Of a stretch of DNA of 9,519 nt, positions 5,999 to 9,519 are shown piece after piece. Under the pieces are notes generated by a model. That model was not told where the DNA came from and made no database searches. It was given only the letters and a program-made list of their open reading frames with translations. Source of the DNA: Pseudomonadota bacterium (GTDB lineage: Bacteria; Pseudomonadota; Gammaproteobacteria; Steroidobacterales; Steroidobacteraceae); NCBI GenBank assembly GCA_003242275.1, contig QGUX01000127.1:1-9519 (forward strand), read 5' to 3'. The position numbers were made by a program, and so were the translations under genes. Each line of letters begins with the position of its first letter. Position 1 is the stretch's first letter.

Positions 5999-8900
5999 TC
6001 ATTCCGCCGCCGCCGCGGCAGCCGCACCCAGGTCCCGCCGGTCCTGGCGGTGCCGTTCCAGCTTCGCGCGCAGCCGCTCCACGTACAGGTACACCACCGG
6101 CGTGGAGAACAGCGTGAGCAGCTGGCTCATCATCAGCCCGCCCATGATGGTGATGCCCAGCGGGCGGCGCAGCTCCGAGCCCTCGCCCGCGCCCAGCAGC
6201 AGCGGTACCGCCGCCAGCAGGGCCGCGACGTTCACCATCAGGATGGGACGCAGGCGCAGCTGGGCCGCGCGGCGGATCGCCTCGAAGGGCGAGAGTCCCT
6301 CGCGCCGCTGTGCCTCCAGCGCGAAGTCGATCATCATGATGGCGTTCTTCATCACCAGGCCCACCAGCAGGAACAGGCCGAGCAGCGCGATCAGGCTGAA
6401 GTCGGTGCCGGAGAAGCGCAGCGCCAGCAGCGCACCGAAGCCGGCCGAAGGCAGCGTGGACAGGATGGTCAGCGGGTGCAGCGTGCTTTCGTAGAGGATG
6501 CCGAGCACGAAGTACACCGCGATCAGCACGCCCAGCAGCAGCAGCGGCTGGCGCGCCAGCGTGGTGGCGATGCCGCCGGTGGAGCCGCCGGGGGTGACGA
6601 TGATCTCGCGCGGCAGCATCAGTTCGGCCAGCGCGCGCTCGATGGCCTGCATGGCCTGCTGCTCGGTGACCCCGTCGGCGAGCGAATAGCCCACACCCGC
6701 GGAGGCGAACTGGCGGTTGTGCTGCACCCGGTCGGCCGCGGATCCGAAGCTGTAGGTGGTGAACGCCGACAGCGGCACGCGCAGTCCGTCCGCGGCGATC
6801 ACCTGGATCTGGTCCAGCACGGTCGGGCTCGAGGTGTAGCCCGGCTCCAGCTCCATCACCACGCGGTACTGGTTCTGGTCGTCGTACAGCGTGGCCACCT
6901 GGCGCTGCGAGAAGGAGTTGTTCAGCACCGAGGCGACCATGCGCATGTCCACCCCCAGGCGCTGCGCGGCCTCGCGGTCGATGTCCACGTGCACCTGCTG
7001 CGTGCCCTCGTCGCCGAACGAGCTCACGTCGGCCAGCTCGGGCAAGGTGCGCAGCTTCTCGGACACGCGTCGCGCCCACTCGCGCAGCAGCGGCACCGAA
7101 TCCGACAGCAGCAGCACCTCGTTCTCGCTGTTGCCCCAGTTGGCACCGAACTGGATGTCCTGGTCGGGGAACAGGTTCAGGATGGCACCCGGCACCGCCG
7201 GCGCGCGCGAGCGGATGCGATCGGCCACCTGCCGGGCCGAGGCATCGCGCGCGGCCCGCGGCTTCAGCCGCACGCTGATGCGGGCATTGGCGGCGCCGTT
7301 GCCGCCGGCGCTGCCGGTCACGTCCTCCACCGCCGGGTCCTGCAGCAGCACGCGGCGGTACGCCTCCACCTTGGGCTGCATGACCTGGAACGAGAAGCCG
7401 CTGTCGCCGCGCACGAAGCCGCGCAGCTGGCCGGTGTCCTGCTGCGGCAGCACGGTCTTCGGAATGGCCACGTACAGCCACACGTTCAGCGCCACCACCC
7501 CGGCGAACAGCAGCATCACGATCCCGCGGTGGTTCAGCCCCCAGGTCAGGCCGTGGCCGTACGACTCGCGCAGCGCGGAGAAGGCCGAGGCGGAGAATCC
7601 GGGCGCTTCGCGACGGTCCAGCGGCCTGAGCAGCCGGCCGCACAGCGCGGGGGTCAGCGTCAGCGACAGCGCCAGCGAAATCACCATCGCCGCGGCCAGC
7701 GTGAGGGAGAACTCGCGGAACAGCTTCTCCACCACCCCGCCCATGAACAGGATGGAGACGAACACCACGATCAGCGCCAGGTTCATCGCCAGCAGCGTGA
7801 AGCCCACTTCCTTCGAACTGCGCAGCGCGGCCTCGAGCGGCGAGAGGCCGTTCTCCAGGTGGCGCTGCACGTTCTCCAGCACCACGATGGCATCGTCGAC
7901 CACCAGCGCCGCGCCGAGGATCAGCGCCATCATCGACAGGTTGTTCAGCGAGAAGCCGAGCAGGTACATGGCGCCGAAGCTGCCAACCAGCGCTACCGCC
8001 ACGGCGGCGCCGGGGATCATCGCGGCGCGCGCGCTGCCGAGGAAAATCCACACCACCAGCACCACCAGCACCATGGCCGCCACCAGCGCGGTCTGGCCCT
8101 CGCGCAGCGTGGTGCGGATGCCCGGCGAACGGTCCATTACCACGGTGAGTTCCGCGTCGGCCGGCAGCAGCGCGCGCAGCGCCGGGAGCTGCGCGTCGAT
8201 GCGGTCCAGCGTCTCGACCATGTTGACGCCGGGCTGGCGGCTGACCTGCAGGATCACCGCGTGGCGGTCGTTGTGGAAACCGGTGGTGTAGCGGTTCTCC
8301 ACCGAGTCGGTGACCGTGGCCACGTCGGCCAGCCGCACCGCCGCGCCGTCGCGGTAGGCGACGATCAGCGGCTCGTAGTCGCGCGCGAAGCGCAGCGGCT
8401 CGGACAGCCGCACGTCCCAGCGCCGGGCGCCCTGCTCCAGCGAACCCAGCGGCCGGAGCGCATTGGCGTCGGAGATGGCGGTGCGCACCTCGTCCAGCGA
8501 GATGCCGTGGTGCGCCAGCGCGCCGGGATTGAGCTGCACGCGCACCGCAGGCAGCGAGCTGCCGTCCACGGTCACCTGCCCCACGCCCTGCACCTGCGCG
8601 ATCTTCTGCGCGATCACCGTGGAGGCGAGGTCGTACAGGCGGCTGGGCGAGAGGTTCGGCGAGGACAGCGCCAGCGCCATGATGGGCGACTGCGAGGGAT
8701 TGATCTTGCGGAAGCTGGGATTGCCCGGCATGCCCGAGGGCAGCTGGTTGCGCGCCGCGTTGATCGCCGCCTGCACGTCGCGCGCCGCGTCGTTGATGTC
8801 GCGCCCCAGCTCGAACTCGAGCCTGATGTTGGTGGAACCCTGCCGGCTCTCGGAACTGATCGAGTTCAGGCCGGCGATGGCGCCCAGTGCCCGCTCCAGC

Positions 8901-9097
8901 GGCGTGGCCACCGTGGCGGCCATGCTCTCCGGGCTCGCGCCCGGCAGGCTGGCGCTGACCACGATGGCCGGGAAGTCCACCTGCGGCAACGGTGCCACCG
9001 GCAGCAGCCGCAGCGACAGCAGGCCGCACAGCAGGATGGCCACCGCCACCAGCACGCTCGCGACCGGCCGGTGGATGAACGGTCGCGCGAGGTTCAC
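5999..9097 (-). CDS. mdtC: MdtC-like RND multidrug efflux permease subunit
   Basis: The product (1032 residues; E. coli MdtC is about 1025) is a proton-driven inner-membrane pump subunit. In E. coli, MdtB and MdtC form a mixed trimer joined to the adaptor MdtA and an outer-membrane channel. The N-terminal stretch [15 protein letters not shown] (29-43) and [20 protein letters not shown] (50-69) are hallmarks of the MdtB/MdtC group. TM4 carries the Asp pair 401-402. Lys917 and Arg948 match the proton-relay residues of AcrB (Asp407/408, Lys940, Arg971), so the relay looks intact. Two large periplasmic loops lie at about 30-335 and 550-860, each followed by a run of TM segments. The C-terminus is an Ala-rich tail. 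The start is GTG, overlapping the mdtB-like stop by four bases, with a good ribosome-binding site. No mdtD or baeSR follows; the next gene is convergent. The mdtC name rests on remembered similarity and gene order. Confidence 0.95.
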   Translation of the reverse strand: MNLARPFIHRPVASVLVAVAILLCGLLSLRLLPVAPLPQVDFPAIVVSASLPGASPESMAATVATPLERALGAIAGLNSISSESRQGSTNIRLEFELGRDINDAARDVQAAINAARNQLPSGMPGNPSFRKINPSQSPIMALALSSPNLSPSRLYDLASTVIAQKIAQVQGVGQVTVDGSSLPAVRVQLNPGALAHHGISLDEVRTAISDANALRPLGSLEQGARRWDVRLSEPLRFARDYEPLIVAYRDGAAVRLADVATVTDSVENRYTTGFHNDRHAVILQVSRQPGVNMVETLDRIDAQLPALRALLPADAELTVVMDRSPGIRTTLREGQTALVAAMVLVVLVVWIFLGSARAAMIPGAAVAVALVGSFGAMYLLGFSLNNLSMMALILGAALVVDDAIVVLENVQRHLENGLSPLEAALRSSKEVGFTLLAMNLALIVVFVSILFMGGVVEKLFREFSLTLAAAMVISLALSLTLTPALCGRLLRPLDRREAPGFSASAFSALRESYGHGLTWGLNHRGIVMLLFAGVVALNVWLYVAIPKTVLPQQDTGQLRGFVRGDSGFSFQVMQPKVEAYRRVLLQDPAVEDVTGSAGGNGAANARISVRLKPRAARDASARQVADRIRSRAPAVPGAILNLFPDQDIQFGANWGNSENEVLLLSDSVPLLREWARRVSEKLRTLPELADVSSFGDEGTQQVHVDIDREAAQRLGVDMRMVASVLNNSFSQRQVATLYDDQNQYRVVMELEPGYTSSPTVLDQIQVIAADGLRVPLSAFTTYSFGSAADRVQHNRQFASAGVGYSLADGVTEQQAMQAIERALAELMLPREIIVTPGGSTGGIATTLARQPLLLLGVLIAVYFVLGILYESTLHPLTILSTLPSAGFGALLALRFSGTDFSLIALLGLFLLVGLVMKNAIMMIDFALEAQRREGLSPFEAIRRAAQLRLRPILMVNVAALLAAVPLLLGAGEGSELRRPLGITIMGGLMMSQLLTLFSTPVVYLYVERLRAKLERHRQDRRDLGAAAAAAAE

Positions 9098-9519
9098 GCC
9101 GCGCCTCCGGATCCAGGCGCGGGCGACGCAGCCACCGGCACGGCCGCACGACGCGAGCCCAGGCGGTCGAAGAACAGGTACACCACCGGCGTGGTGAAGA
9201 TGGTCAGCACCTGGCTGACCAGCAGGCCACCGACCATCACGATGCCCAGCGGCGCACGCAGCTCGGCGCCCGAGCCGCTGGCCAGCATCAGCGGCAGCGC
9301 GCCCACCAGCGCCGCCAGCGTGGTCATCAGGATGGGACGGAAGCGCAGCTGCGCGGCGCGGCGGATGGCCTCGCGCGGCGTGGCGCCGGCGCGCTGCGCC
9401 TCCAGCGCGAAGTCCACCATCATGATGCCGTTCTTCTTCACCAGGCCGATCAGCAGCACGATGCCGATCACGGCGATCAGGTCCAGCGGCTCGCGCGTCA
9501 CCAGCAGCGCCAGCAGCGC
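9094..9519 (-). CDS. mdtB: MdtB-like RND efflux permease subunit, C-terminal part (5' end beyond window)
   Basis: Only the last 141 residues are in the window; the frame is open to the right edge. They cover the last TM segments of an RND pump: [20 protein letters not shown] (about 18-37) holds the TM10 lysine (Lys29), [20 protein letters not shown] follows with the matching arginine (Arg59), and [12 protein letters not shown] ends the membrane part. A short Ala/Pro/Ser-rich tail follows. The block resembles the C-terminus of E. coli MdtB, and its position just upstream of an MdtC-like gene with a four-base overlap matches the mdtABC order, in which both subunits belong to the same pump. Another RND subunit of the MdtB/MdtC type cannot be fully excluded without the rest of the gene. 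Confidence 0.9.
   Translation of the reverse strand, partial: ALLALLVTREPLDLIAVIGIVLLIGLVKKNGIMMVDFALEAQRAGATPREAIRRAAQLRFRPILMTTLAALVGALPLMLASGSGAELRAPLGIVMVGGLLVSQVLTIFTTPVVYLFFDRLGSRRAAVPVAASPAPGSGGAA
9104..9108 (-). promoter_or_regulatory. Ribosome-binding site of the mdtC-like gene inside the mdtB-like gene
   Basis: GGAGG on the minus strand stands six bases before the GTG at 9097, within the last codons of the mdtB-like gene. It supports the GTG start and allows independent or coupled initiation at the GTGA overlap. Confidence 0.75.

Noticed and set aside
4993..6027. Minus-strand open frame of 344 codons opposite the flippase-like gene
   Set aside because: Gln/His/Arg/Ala-rich mirror of a hydrophobic protein; the plus strand has membrane segments and family motifs.
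6001..6027. GCC/GCG-type triplet run near the end of mdtC, as a possible phase-variable repeat
   Set aside because: It simply encodes the Ala-rich tail; the triplets are mixed and short, and slippage by whole codons would not alter the frame.
6891..8291. Plus-strand open frame of 466 codons inside mdtC
   Set aside because: Ser/Arg/Thr-rich antisense shadow of the pump gene; no domain and no supporting start signal seen.
5793..9149. Minus-strand open frame of 1118 codons overlapping mdtC
   Set aside because: Its translation is Arg/Gly/Ala-rich low-complexity sequence with no domain, and the overlapping frame is a clear full-length RND pump.

Overview
The window is very GC-rich (about 70% by eye), with dense genes and codons ending mostly in G or C. 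The proteins resemble those of Pseudomonadota. The MdtB/MdtC-type efflux pair and the CynX/NimT-type carrier would fit a high-GC gammaproteobacterium such as the Lysobacteraceae/Xanthomonadales, but that placement is an inference. I see no rRNA, tRNA, insertion sequence, phage gene or CRISPR array.

Layout: five genes lie on the minus strand and one on the plus strand. Reading along the minus strand from the right edge, the 3' end of an MdtB-like RND efflux subunit (9094-9519, cut by the window) overlaps a complete MdtC-like subunit (5999-9097, GTG start) by four bases. MdtC ends tail-to-tail, one base away, against a plus-strand flippase-like membrane protein (5020-5997). A 122-bp divergent region (4898-5019) separates that gene from a minus-strand family 4 glycosyltransferase (3617-4897). 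After a 266-bp gap (3351-3616), in which I see only the ribosome-binding site of the next gene and no convincing promoter, RNA or terminator, comes a CynX/NimT-type MFS carrier (2178-3350, TTG start). A 145-bp gap with a GC-rich hairpin and a strong ribosome-binding site leads to an exported protein built from three NTF2/SnoaL-like modules (1-2032, cut at the left edge).

How the genes may work together: MdtB and MdtC form one tripartite drug efflux pump with an MdtA-type adaptor expected just upstream, outside the window. The glycosyltransferase and the flippase-like protein could share control through their common upstream region and may act on an envelope glycolipid, though this is inferred only from arrangement and family. 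The MFS carrier and the triple NTF2-like protein are in tandem and could be partly co-transcribed; the substrate of neither can be told from sequence. Most of the window looks like ordinary chromosomal content. The least understood gene is the triple-module NTF2-like protein, which is easily missed because it runs off the window edge and because its opposite strand is also open for about 2 kb.
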